From positions 1-40,586 of the forward strand of contig JACQPH010000166.1 of NCBI GenBank assembly GCA_016207645.1: a stretch of 40,586 bases of DNA, given 5' to 3'. The notes under the pieces are model-generated. The model was not told the origin of the DNA and did no database searches. It saw only the letters and a list, made by a program, of their open reading frames with translations. Below, piece by piece: positions 9,854 to 18,544 of the stretch; the first letter of the stretch is position 1, and every line of letters starts with the position of its first letter. The translations under genes and the position numbers were made by a program. The stretch comes from Elusimicrobiota bacterium (GTDB lineage Bacteria > Elusimicrobiota > Elusimicrobia > Elusimicrobiales > UBA9959).

Positions 9854-10117
9854 TCAGCGCTGGAGTGTCTTTTTAGACTTGCTGAGGGAAACACCGCGGT
9901 AATACAGTGTATCCGCACTCAGGTCTTGCTCATGAGGCCATTCCACCCCGCCTGAGATAATGCGGACTTTTTTGAGATAAGCCTCTTTTTTAAGCTCTTT
10001 AAAAATACCTTTATTCAGGTAAGGTTTGATATTAAATAAACGCGCTTCCCCGTTGCAGAATCTAACACAGAGTTTGTACCCGGGTATTACTTCCACCTTC
10101 GCGATTTGCGGAGTCAT
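9854..10117 (-). CDS. DUF2442 domain-containing protein
   Basis: MTPQIAKVEVIPGYKLCVRFCNGEARLFNIKPYL...GGVEWPHEQDLSADTLYYRGV typical of DUF2442. Confidence 0.85.
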   Translation of the reverse strand: MTPQIAKVEVIPGYKLCVRFCNGEARLFNIKPYLNKGIFKELKKEAYLKKVRIISGGVEWPHEQDLSADTLYYRGVSLSKSKKTLQR

Positions 10118-10121
10118 TTCA

Positions 10122-10391
10122 TCACCTTAATGGCTGGATTTTGAAGACCTTCTGCCCTTCAACGGCTAATTTCCAATCGGCCATTAGATCCTCTTTATGA
10201 ATTTCAATCCATGCCTGGACCAGCTTTAATTTCGCAGGCTTGAGACTTCCAGTCAGAACATGCCCGCTTGGGATAGCAATCACCGCATTCTGCTCGCCGT
10301 ACTGGGCATGGATATGGGGAGATTTATGTTTATCCCTGTCAAAATGGAACATACGGATGATAATCCCGTAGAACATTGAGACGACCGGCAT
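10122..10391 (-). CDS. DUF4160 domain-containing protein
   Basis: MPVVSMFYGIIIRMFHFDRDKHKSPHIHAQYGEQNAVIAI...GSLKPAKLKLVQAWIEIHKEDLMADW typical of DUF4160. Confidence 0.88.
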   Translation of the reverse strand: MPVVSMFYGIIIRMFHFDRDKHKSPHIHAQYGEQNAVIAIPSGHVLTGSLKPAKLKLVQAWIEIHKEDLMADWKLAVEGQKVFKIQPLR

Positions 10392-10574
10392 AGTATCTCC
10401 TCTTTCCTCAATTCCCGAATCCTTCTGCGGTTGACTTGCAGAATATTAGCAAAAATCAAGGGAGTCCTGTCCAGTTAAATTCTCAAAGCTGGTCTGGCCC
10501 CTTCAGGCCCACCCAATACTACTACTGCCATTAGCTAATTTAATATCATGTAAGCAGCGCAGAACGGAGAAACT

Positions 10575-11843
10575 ATGATCCCCAAAGCAGAGAGCCGCAG
10601 CCCCTGGGCCTACGTGCCCACCACCTATTTCGCCGAAGGTCTGCCGTACATGATAGTCAACTCGCTGGCCGTCATCATCTACAAGAAGATGGGCGTGTCC
10701 AACACGCTGATCGCCTTCTGGACCAGCTGGCTGTACCTGCCATGGGTCATAAAGATGCTGTGGGGCCCGCTGATAGACATGTACTCCACCAAGCGCAGCT
10801 GGATAGCCTGGACCCAGGCGCTCATGTGCGGAGCCATAGCCTGCGCCGCGCTTTCCCTGAAGACCCCGCTCTTCCTCTACGTCTCCATGGCCTGCTTCAT
10901 GGGCGTGGCCTTCCTGTCGGCCACGCACGATATAGCGGTGGACGGCTTCTACATGCTGTCAATGGACGACAAGAAGCAGGCCTTCTTCGTCGGTATCAGG
11001 GCTTTCTGCTACCGCCTCGCCATGCTGTTCAGCTCCGGCGTGCTGGTGATGCTGGCCGGTCGCATCGAGACCCGTACCGGCAATATCCAGGACAGCTGGA
11101 CGCAGGTGCTGCTGCTGGCCGCGGCTATTATGGGCCTGCTGTTCGTCTACCACAGGGTTTTCCTGCCATACCCCGCCGCGGACAGGCCGGACGAGGCCAA
11201 GGCCAGCCAGCTGGCCGAGTTCGGAGAGATCTTCGCCGCTTATTTCAAGCTGGAGAACGTGGGCATAGGCCTGGCCTTCATCCTGCTCTACCGCTTCGGC
11301 GAGGCCATGCTGCTGAAGCTGGCGGCGCCTTTCCTGTTGGACAAGGCCGGGGCCGGCGGCCTGGCCCTGACCACCTCGCAGGTGGGCGTGGCCTACGGAA
11401 CCATAGGCCTGGCTTGCCTGATAACAGGCGGCCTGCTGGGCGGCTATATCATCTCGAAGTTCGGCCTGCGCCGCACCATCTGGCCGCTGGCCTTCCTGCT
11501 GAACGCCCCGGACCTGGTTTACGTCTATATGTCCTATAACCCGGGCCTGCCTGCCGACTTCATCTATACCCTGGTGGCGGTGGAGCAGTTCGGCTACGGC
11601 CTGGGCACCACGGCCTTCATGTACTACATGATACAACTGACCGGCGAGAAGTACAAGACCGCCCATTTCGCCATCTCGACGGGCATCATGGCGCTGGGGA
11701 TGATGGTGCCCGGCTTCGTAAGCGGCAAGCTGCAGGCCATGCTGGGCTACCCGCGGTTCTTCATAGCGGTCTGCCTGGCCACTATCCCGGGCATGCTGCT
11801 GATCCCCTTCCTGAAGATAAAGAACGGCGGGAAAGCGGCCTGA
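10575..11843 (+). CDS. MFS transporter, AmpG/PAT-like
   Basis: 12-TM-like protein; YFAEGLPYMIVNSLAVIIYKKMGVS...WTSWLYLPWVIKMLWGPLIDMY; ATHDIAVDGFYM. Confidence 0.85.
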   Translation: MIPKAESRSPWAYVPTTYFAEGLPYMIVNSLAVIIYKKMGVSNTLIAFWTSWLYLPWVIKMLWGPLIDMYSTKRSWIAWTQALMCGAIACAALSLKTPLFLYVSMACFMGVAFLSATHDIAVDGFYMLSMDDKKQAFFVGIRAFCYRLAMLFSSGVLVMLAGRIETRTGNIQDSWTQVLLLAAAIMGLLFVYHRVFLPYPAADRPDEAKASQLAEFGEIFAAYFKLENVGIGLAFILLYRFGEAMLLKLAAPFLLDKAGAGGLALTTSQVGVAYGTIGLACLITGGLLGGYIISKFGLRRTIWPLAFLLNAPDLVYVYMSYNPGLPADFIYTLVAVEQFGYGLGTTAFMYYMIQLTGEKYKTAHFAISTGIMALGMMVPGFVSGKLQAMLGYPRFFIAVCLATIPGMLLIPFLKIKNGGKAA

Positions 11844-11860
11844 GCCATTGCCGGGGCCCA

Positions 11861-11891
11861 AAAAAACAGCCCGCTTTCGGCGGGCTGTTTT
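11861..11891. terminator. Bidirectional intrinsic terminator between convergent genes
   Basis: AAAA-CAGCCCGC-tttcg-GCGGGCTG-TTTT. Confidence 0.9.
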
Positions 11892-11909
11892 ACTTTAAGG
11901 CCTGAGAGC

Positions 11910-12095
11910 CTATTCCACTTTAATGCACTGTACGGGGCAGTTGGCGGCGGCGGTCTTGCAGGCCTCTTCTTTGTCGGCGGGCACAACGTCGACTTTCACA
12001 ATAGCCTTGTCGGCGGCCATCTCGAAAACCTCGGGGCAGTCATTAACGCAAAGGCCGCAGCCTATGCAAACATCCTTGTCGATAACAGCTTTCAT
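11910..12095 (-). CDS. Ferredoxin (single 4Fe-4S)
   Basis: MKAVIDKDVCIGCGLCVNDCPEVF...ANCPVQCIKVE. Confidence 0.9.
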   Translation of the reverse strand: MKAVIDKDVCIGCGLCVNDCPEVFEMAADKAIVKVDVVPADKEEACKTAAANCPVQCIKVE

Positions 12096-12178
12096 GTCAA
12101 CACCTCCGTAGATTTGATTCCAAAATCGTACACCTGATTATACTTAATGTTCCCGAGGGGACTCAATGACGCGCGCCG

Positions 12179-13279
12179 CTATTCGCTTATACGGCGCTCG
12201 GTCGCTTTGTCGAAAACGTGCATGTTCCGGTAATTAAAGCAGAGCCCCACCGCACTGCCGGGGCTGCGGTTAAAGAACGCTTCCACGGTGGCCAGCAGGC
12301 GCTGGCCGCCCACCTTAAGGTAAAGGTTCTCGCGGTGCCCCAGCAGTTCGCATACCTCCAGGACGCCGTCTATCCTCCCCGAGCATTTCTCGCCGCCGGG
12401 CCGCTCCACCAGGACGTCGTCGGGCCTGATGCCGAGCACCACCTCGCGCCCTTCCAGCGCCTCTTTCTGCGGCAGCACGAAGGCCGGGACGGGGAGGGAG
12501 AGGTGCTCGCTGGAGAATATGGCCGTGCCGTCCTTTACTGTCAGCCTGCCGGGAACGAAATTCATGGTGGGGCTGCCGATGAAACCGGCTACGAAGAGGT
12601 TCACCGGCTTGCGGTAGACCTCGATGGGGGAGCCGACCTGCTGGACTATGCCGTGGTTCATGATGACGATGCGGCCGGCCAAGGTCATGGCCTCCACCTG
12701 GTCGTGGGTGACGTAGAGGATGGTGGCGTTGAGGCGCTGGTAGAGCTTGGCTATCTCCACGCGCATCTCCTCGCGGAGCTTGGCGTCCAGGTTGGAGAGC
12801 GGCTCGTCGAAGAGGAAGACCTTGGGCTTGCGCACGATGGCGCGGCCTATGGCCACGCGCTGGCGCTGGCCGCCGGAGAGCTGCTTGGGCATGCGCTTCA
12901 GGAACTTGTTCAGCTGGAGGATGTTCGACGCCTCGGCCACGCGGGAGGCTATCTCCGCCCTGGGCAGCTTGCGCAGGCGCAGCGCGAAATTCATGTTCTC
13001 CTCCACCGTCATATGCGGGTAAAGCGCGTAGTCCTGGAAGACCATGGCTATCTCGCGTTTGGAGGGATGGAGCTCGTTGACCAGGAGTTTATCTATGAAG
13101 ATCTCGCCGTCGGAGATCTCCTCCAGCCCCGCCAGCATCCTGAGGAGGGTGGTCTTGCCGCAGCCGGAAGGGCCCACTATCACCACGAACTCGTGGTCCT
13201 GGATCTCCACATCCACCCCGTTAAGCACCAGGTTGTCGCCGAATCTCTTCACTATCTTCTTAAATTGCACCGTAGCCAT
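12179..13279 (-). CDS. Sugar ABC transporter ATP-binding protein (MalK/UgpC/MsmK type)
   Basis: GPSGCGKTTLLRMLAGLEEISDGEIFID, LSGGQRQRVAIGRAIVRKPKVFLFDEPLSNLDAKLR, C-terminal TOBE region. Confidence 0.93.
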   Translation of the reverse strand: MATVQFKKIVKRFGDNLVLNGVDVEIQDHEFVVIVGPSGCGKTTLLRMLAGLEEISDGEIFIDKLLVNELHPSKREIAMVFQDYALYPHMTVEENMNFALRLRKLPRAEIASRVAEASNILQLNKFLKRMPKQLSGGQRQRVAIGRAIVRKPKVFLFDEPLSNLDAKLREEMRVEIAKLYQRLNATILYVTHDQVEAMTLAGRIVIMNHGIVQQVGSPIEVYRKPVNLFVAGFIGSPTMNFVPGRLTVKDGTAIFSSEHLSLPVPAFVLPQKEALEGREVVLGIRPDDVLVERPGGEKCSGRIDGVLEVCELLGHRENLYLKVGGQRLLATVEAFFNRSPGSAVGLCFNYRNMHVFDKATERRISE

Positions 13280-13282
13280 AAG

Positions 13283-14149
13283 TTATCCTTTCACGCTGCC
13301 GAGGGTGAGGCCGGAAATGAGCCATTTGGACGAGTAAAGGAACACGCACAGGACGGGGATGGTGACCAGCATGGAACCGGCGGCGAACATGCCCCACTGC
13401 GTTATATACTGCCCCTGCAGCTCGAACAAGCCCAGAGTCCAGGTGTACTGCTTCGAGCTGAACAGCACCACGCGCGCCACTAGGTATTCGTTCCAGGCGG
13501 TGGTGAAATTGAAAAGGAAAGCTATGCTCAGCGCCGGCGTGGAGAGCGGCAGTATGATGCGCCAGAAAGCGCCCACCTGGCTGGTGCCGTCTACGAGCGC
13601 GGCCTCCTCAAGCGAGCGCGGTATGGTGTCGTAGTAGCCCTTCAGTATCCAGATGCTGAAAGGCAGGGAGGAGACCGAGTAGGCGATGATCATGCCCAGG
13701 TAGGTGTTCATCAGCTTCAGCTTCATGATCATCAGGAAGAGGGGGAGGATAAGCATGCCCGCCGGTATCATCTGGCTGGAAAGGAGCAGGATCATCCCGG
13801 CTTTCTTGCCGGGGAAGCGGAAGCGGGAGAAGGCGTAGGCAGCGGTGGAGGCCAGCGAGACGCCGATGAAAGAAGTGGCCAGGGTTATCAGCAGGGAATT
13901 CCAGAGCCAGCGCAGGAACATCGTATCGCCGAGCAGTTTCGAATAGGAGAGGAGCGTGGCCCCGGCGGGAATGAGGGACAGGTCCGTGGAAACCAGCTTG
14001 TCTCCCGGGCGGAGCGAGACGGAGAGGATCCTGAGCAGGGGATAGACGCAGCCCGCGGCGAACAGGAGCAGCCCGGCGTGCAGCAGGACGCTCTTAACCA
14101 GCCTTCTCTTGGCGGCAGCGGTCATTTTTGTCTTCATATCAGCGCTCAT
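13283..14149 (-). CDS. Carbohydrate ABC transporter permease (MalG-like)
   Basis: EEAALVDGTSQVGAFWRIILPLSTPALS EAA loop. Confidence 0.92.
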   Translation of the reverse strand: MSADMKTKMTAAAKRRLVKSVLLHAGLLLFAAGCVYPLLRILSVSLRPGDKLVSTDLSLIPAGATLLSYSKLLGDTMFLRWLWNSLLITLATSFIGVSLASTAAYAFSRFRFPGKKAGMILLLSSQMIPAGMLILPLFLMIMKLKLMNTYLGMIIAYSVSSLPFSIWILKGYYDTIPRSLEEAALVDGTSQVGAFWRIILPLSTPALSIAFLFNFTTAWNEYLVARVVLFSSKQYTWTLGLFELQGQYITQWGMFAAGSMLVTIPVLCVFLYSSKWLISGLTLGSVKG

Positions 14150-15326
14150 CCTTCGCCGCGTCGAAACTCTTCAGGTAGAAAACGGAGAAGAAGAACAGCA
14201 TCGCGAACACCACCAGGGCGAAGGCCGCCGAGTAGCTGTAGCGGTTATAGGTGAAAGCCGCCTTGTACAGCGCCGAGACCAGTATATCCGCCTGCTCGGT
14301 GCCGCCGGCCTGGCCGGTGACCAGATAGATGACGTTGATATTGTTGAAGGTCCACACCGTGCCGAGCGTGACCGCCGGCATCATTACCGGGCGCACCAGC
14401 GGCAGCGTGATGAAGCGCAGCTTCTGGAAATACGAGGCCCCGTCGATATCGGCCGCGTCGTAATAGGAGCTGGAAATGGACTGGAGGCCGCCGAGTATCA
14501 CCACCATCATGAAGGGTATGCCCAGCCAGATATTAATGAGCGTGCAGGTGAGGAGCGGGTAATCGCTCAGCCACTGCACGGGGGCCAACCCTAGGGCGGC
14601 CAGGAAAGGGAGCTTATCGATGAGCTTCGTGATGGCGATGTTCACGAAGCCGTTGGTGAAATGGAATTCCCCGCGCATGGCCAGCACCGCCACCACCTGC
14701 GGCATGGCCCAGGGGATCACCAGCAGGGTGCGGTAAAGGCCCTTGAAGCGTATCTGGTTATTGAGCATGAGGGCTAGGATAAAGCCGCCGAGCACGTGGA
14801 AGAAAACGTTGGAGAAGGTCCAGACCAGGGTGCGCAGGAGCAGCTCCCAGAAAGTGGTCTCGGAAAGGGGGGAGGTAGTGAATACCTTGACGAACTGGTC
14901 GAGCCCGACGAAAGGGAGCTCGCCGGTGTTCTTCCACATCATGATGGTGGTGAGCTTCAGGTCGTGGAAGGAAAGGTAGATCTCGAACACGAAGGGATAG
15001 ACCAGCAGGAGCGCCAGGCCCGCGAAAGCGGGGGCCAGCAGGAGGTAGGGGACGGTATGGCGGCCCTTTACCGCGTAGCGGAAGAAGGCGGCGATAACGG
15101 CTTCGGCCACCGCAAAATAAAGCCACAGCTTCAGGGTATAGCCGCCCAGCAGGCCGCCGGAGACCGCCAGCGCGAGCGCGGGAAAAACCGCGAGGACCAC
15201 GGGGAAGAACCAGGACCGGGCGTAAAATTTAAAATGAGAGTACAAATAGCCGACAAGCGCGGCCACGCCCGCCGCTACGAGCAGGATGAACCAGCTGACT
15301 TCGGCTACCGACGTTAAAACATTCAT
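14139..15326 (-). CDS. Sugar ABC transporter permease (MalF-like, N-terminal extra TM helices)
   Basis: YYDAADIDGASYFQKLRFITLPLVRPVMMPAV EAA loop; LLLAPAFAGLALLLVYPFVFEIYLSFHD. Confidence 0.92.
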   Translation of the reverse strand: MNVLTSVAEVSWFILLVAAGVAALVGYLYSHFKFYARSWFFPVVLAVFPALALAVSGGLLGGYTLKLWLYFAVAEAVIAAFFRYAVKGRHTVPYLLLAPAFAGLALLLVYPFVFEIYLSFHDLKLTTIMMWKNTGELPFVGLDQFVKVFTTSPLSETTFWELLLRTLVWTFSNVFFHVLGGFILALMLNNQIRFKGLYRTLLVIPWAMPQVVAVLAMRGEFHFTNGFVNIAITKLIDKLPFLAALGLAPVQWLSDYPLLTCTLINIWLGIPFMMVVILGGLQSISSSYYDAADIDGASYFQKLRFITLPLVRPVMMPAVTLGTVWTFNNINVIYLVTGQAGGTEQADILVSALYKAAFTYNRYSYSAAFALVVFAMLFFFSVFYLKSFDAAKDER

Positions 15327-15342
15327 CTTCTATTTCTTCTTC

Positions 15343-15377
15343 CTGACTCCCGACTCCCCATTCCCGATTTTCGATTC
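15343..15377. repeat. Degenerate heptanucleotide tandem repeat (5 units)
   Basis: CTGACTC CCGACTC CCCATTC CCGATTT TCGATTC; on the minus strand approximately GGARTCG units. Confidence 0.7.
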
Positions 15378-15406
15378 CTTCGCACTAATTCGTGCTCGTC
15401 TGCTTC

Positions 15407-16624
15407 TTATTGGTTCATTTCCGCTATCTTCTTATCGGTGTTTTCCTGCATCTTGCGCACGGCGGTATCCACGTCCAGCTTCCGGGTGGTGGCCATGCCG
15501 AGGTAATTGCGCGCGGAGTCCCAGACGGCGCGCATTTCGGTGGCCATGGGCATGGGCCGGCCCTTCAGGATCTGGTCCAGCGAGATGCGGGAAACCTCGT
15601 CGGAAGTTATCTCCGGGGCCGCGCCGGCCGCCTTGAGGGCGGGCAGGCGGGTCAGGGCCTGGTACTGCTTCACCTGGTTCTCCCTGGTGGTATAGAATTC
15701 GAGCAGGCGCTTCAGGAGGGCCAGTTTTTCCGGCTTGGCGCCGGCGCTGATCATGAAATACTTGCCGCTCACCATGGGCGAGGGATAAAGGCCGGTCCTG
15801 GACAGCCTCGGTATGACGGCTAGGCCGAAATCCTTCCCGAAATGCTTCTGGTACAGGGAGATGGCCCAGTCGCCGTTTATGATGAAAGCGACCTTGCCCT
15901 CTTTGAACATGGAGTCCATGCAGTTGTAGTCGCATTCCATGGGAACGTACTGTTTTTCGTACTTGAGGTCCAGGTAGAAATTCACGGCGTCGCGCATCGG
16001 CTGCGTGTCGAGGGTGGGTTTCTTGCCGTCCATGGGCCAGCCGCCGAAAGCGCCCAGCCAGGGCATGAGCCAGAACGGCTCGCCGCCGTCGAAGGCCATG
16101 CAGCGCTCGAGCTTCAGCTGCTTCGCCGGCCCGGCGCAGAAAGCAAAAAGCTCGTCGGTGGTCTTAGGTGGGGCTTTGACGAACTTCTTGTTGTAGAACA
16201 GCAGTAGATGGTTGCCGTTGGAGACAGGCACGCCCCAGGCATGGCCGTCCAGCGTTATGGCTTCGACTACGGGCCTGTTGTAGCGGGTAAAGTCGAAATG
16301 GCCTTCGAGCGGTACGATGAAGCCCGACACGGCGTAAAGCCCGGCGGTATCGGAGGGACCGAGGAGGAGGTCCGGCGGCACGCCGGCCAGCGAGGCGGCC
16401 TGGAACTGAGAGCGCAGGTCCTCGGTCTGGTAATGGGTGCGGATTATCTCCAGGCCGGCGTTCTCCGGCAGTTTTTTGAAGGCCTCGAAAACCGAATCTA
16501 TGTAGGGGGCGACCTGGGCGTCTTCCTGCTCCCAGACCACGATGGTCTTCGAGGTGTCGGCGGCGGGGCGGGAGCAGGCGGCAAGCGCCCCGGCGAAAGC
16601 CAGTATTAAGAGTTCTTTCTTCAC
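15407..16624 (-). CDS. Extracellular solute-binding protein (sugar ABC transporter), lipoprotein
   Basis: MKKELLILAFAGALAACSRPA lipobox; TIVVWEQED; GDWAISLYQKHFGKDFGLAVIP. Confidence 0.9.
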   Translation of the reverse strand: MKKELLILAFAGALAACSRPAADTSKTIVVWEQEDAQVAPYIDSVFEAFKKLPENAGLEIIRTHYQTEDLRSQFQAASLAGVPPDLLLGPSDTAGLYAVSGFIVPLEGHFDFTRYNRPVVEAITLDGHAWGVPVSNGNHLLLFYNKKFVKAPPKTTDELFAFCAGPAKQLKLERCMAFDGGEPFWLMPWLGAFGGWPMDGKKPTLDTQPMRDAVNFYLDLKYEKQYVPMECDYNCMDSMFKEGKVAFIINGDWAISLYQKHFGKDFGLAVIPRLSRTGLYPSPMVSGKYFMISAGAKPEKLALLKRLLEFYTTRENQVKQYQALTRLPALKAAGAAPEITSDEVSRISLDQILKGRPMPMATEMRAVWDSARNYLGMATTRKLDVDTAVRKMQENTDKKIAEMNQ

Positions 16625-16716
16625 CGCCTCACCTTTAAACTCTCACTGTCCGGTATTATCCCAATTCTAACAAATAAACCGCGGTATTTATTAAAATATA
16701 TACGGTCAGGTCACCG

Positions 16717-17511
16717 ATGAAAAACACCCCCGCCAACGAGAAATTATACTGGAACAACCGGGCGCGCAATTACCCGCTGCCCTTCGACCCCGCTATCCTG
16801 GGGAAGACCAGGCGCATCCTGCGCCTGCTCCGCCGGCTGGGAACGGAATTCAGCGGGCGCGACATACTGGACATAGGCTGCGGAACGGGGGTTTACGCCC
16901 TGCCGCTGGCCAGGAAGGCCGGGAGGGTGCTGGGCGTGGATTCTTCCGCGCCCATGCTGAAAGTTTTCCGGGCGCAGGCCCGCGCCGCCGGAATAAAGAA
17001 CGCGCGCTGCCTGGCCGCGGCCTGGGCCGAAGTGCCGCCGGAAAAAGTCCGCGGCCGTTTCGACATAGCGCTGGCTTCGATGACCGCCGCCGTCCGGACG
17101 AAGAAGGACCTGCTGAAAATGGAAGCCGCCGCGCGGGAGCGCTGCGTGTATATCGGCTGGGCGGGTGTAAGGGAGAACGCCCTGCTGGAGGCGGTCTACG
17201 CGCACCACGGGCTGGAATACAAGGCCCCCGAAGGGGCGGAGCGCGCGCTGAAAGCCTTAAAGGCCCTGGGCCGGACCCCGCGCGTGAAATTCATCCGCGA
17301 CAGCTGGACGAAAAGCGCCGCGCCGGCCGAGACCCTGCGCGACCTGGAGGTGAGCATGCGGGTGAACGGCGCGCGCCTGGACAGGGAGTGGGTCCGGACC
17401 TTGCTCGAAGGAAAAGCGAGAGGGGGACAGGTGCGGCAGAGGACCAGGGTGCGCAAAGCGCTTATAACCTGGGAGCCGCCCTTTAAACCAAAGCGGCGGC
17501 CAGCGCTTTAA
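16717..17511 (+). CDS. Class I SAM-dependent methyltransferase
   Basis: DILDIGCGTGVYALPLARKAGRVLGVDSSAPML motif I. Confidence 0.88.
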   Translation: MKNTPANEKLYWNNRARNYPLPFDPAILGKTRRILRLLRRLGTEFSGRDILDIGCGTGVYALPLARKAGRVLGVDSSAPMLKVFRAQARAAGIKNARCLAAAWAEVPPEKVRGRFDIALASMTAAVRTKKDLLKMEAAARERCVYIGWAGVRENALLEAVYAHHGLEYKAPEGAERALKALKALGRTPRVKFIRDSWTKSAAPAETLRDLEVSMRVNGARLDREWVRTLLEGKARGGQVRQRTRVRKALITWEPPFKPKRRPAL

Positions 17512-18496
17512 GCTCTTCCGGGGTGCCCAGCGCCACCAGCACGTCGCCTTTTTTAAGCTTCACAGCCGGCAGCGGGTTGATCTCGTACTCCTGGTTCCCG
17601 GAATTTCTCAGCGCGACCACCAGCGCGCCCTTCGCCGCCGCGCCCTTGAACTCCCCCAGAAGGCGGCCTTCCGCCCCGGCGCCCGCTTCCATATCCTCGA
17701 ACCGGACCCCCGCCTTCTGCCCGCGCAGCATGGAATCCAGGAACTTCACCGTGGCGGGGCGCAGCATCTCGGAGGCCATGCGCAGGCCGCCGATATGGGA
17801 GGGGTTTATCACGATGTCCGCGCCGGCGCGCGTGAGCTTGTCCGTCATCTCCGGGTTATGCTCGTTCTGCACCGTCACCACCTTCACGGCCTGGTTAAGG
17901 CCCTTGGCCGTGATGGCGATGAAAGCGTTGTCCTTGTCGTTGGAAAGCGCGCAGAAAATGCCCCGCGCTTTCTTTATTCCGGCCGTCTCCAGGGCGGCGC
18001 AGGAGGAAGCGTCCCCGCCCGCGGCGCACCAGCCGCGCGACATGAATTTTTTAACTTCCTCTTCCTTCAGCACCACCAGCGCGAAGGGCCTGCCGGTCTT
18101 CGACAGCTCTTCGCAGACGCTCAGTCCCGAACGGGTGGCGCCGCAGACTATATAGTGGCTTTCCATCGCTTCGAGTTTTGCCTGCATTTTAAACCTCCGG
18201 ATCGCTTCCCCGAGCCCGCCCTTCAGCAGGAGCTCGGTAATGCTGGTGAAGATATAGGTCATCACGCCGATGCCGCCGAGAATGAGCACTATGGTGAAGA
18301 TCCTGCCCGGCGTGCTGAGCGGGTGCGTCTCGCCGTAGCCGATGGTGGCCAGCGTGATCACCGTCATGTAAAGGCTGTCCAGGAAATCCCAGCCCTCGAT
18401 CAGCGAATAGCCCCCCACCCCGGCGGCGCAAAGCAGGAGCAGCAGGGCCAGCGGCGCGAGCATTCCGGACCGCAGACTATTCTTCATATGGAACAT
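17483..18496 (-). CDS. Potassium channel family protein with TrkA-N/RCK domains
   Basis: Pore TLATIGYGE, TM2, YIVCGATRSGLSVCEEL Rossmann motif, TrkA-C-like C-terminus. Confidence 0.88.
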   Translation of the reverse strand: MFHMKNSLRSGMLAPLALLLLLCAAGVGGYSLIEGWDFLDSLYMTVITLATIGYGETHPLSTPGRIFTIVLILGGIGVMTYIFTSITELLLKGGLGEAIRRFKMQAKLEAMESHYIVCGATRSGLSVCEELSKTGRPFALVVLKEEEVKKFMSRGWCAAGGDASSCAALETAGIKKARGIFCALSNDKDNAFIAITAKGLNQAVKVVTVQNEHNPEMTDKLTRAGADIVINPSHIGGLRMASEMLRPATVKFLDSMLRGQKAGVRFEDMEAGAGAEGRLLGEFKGAAAKGALVVALRNSGNQEYEINPLPAVKLKKGDVLVALGTPEELKALAAALV

Positions 18497-18544
18497 TATA
18501 GGAAGATTAGGACCCGTTAGGGAACAAACGGCGCTGCCTGGGGC

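Noticed and set aside
9854-10391. HicAB or RelBE toxin-antitoxin system
   Set aside because: Sequences fit DUF2442 and DUF4160, not HicA/HicB or RelE/RelB motifs; a TA role is only a hypothesis.
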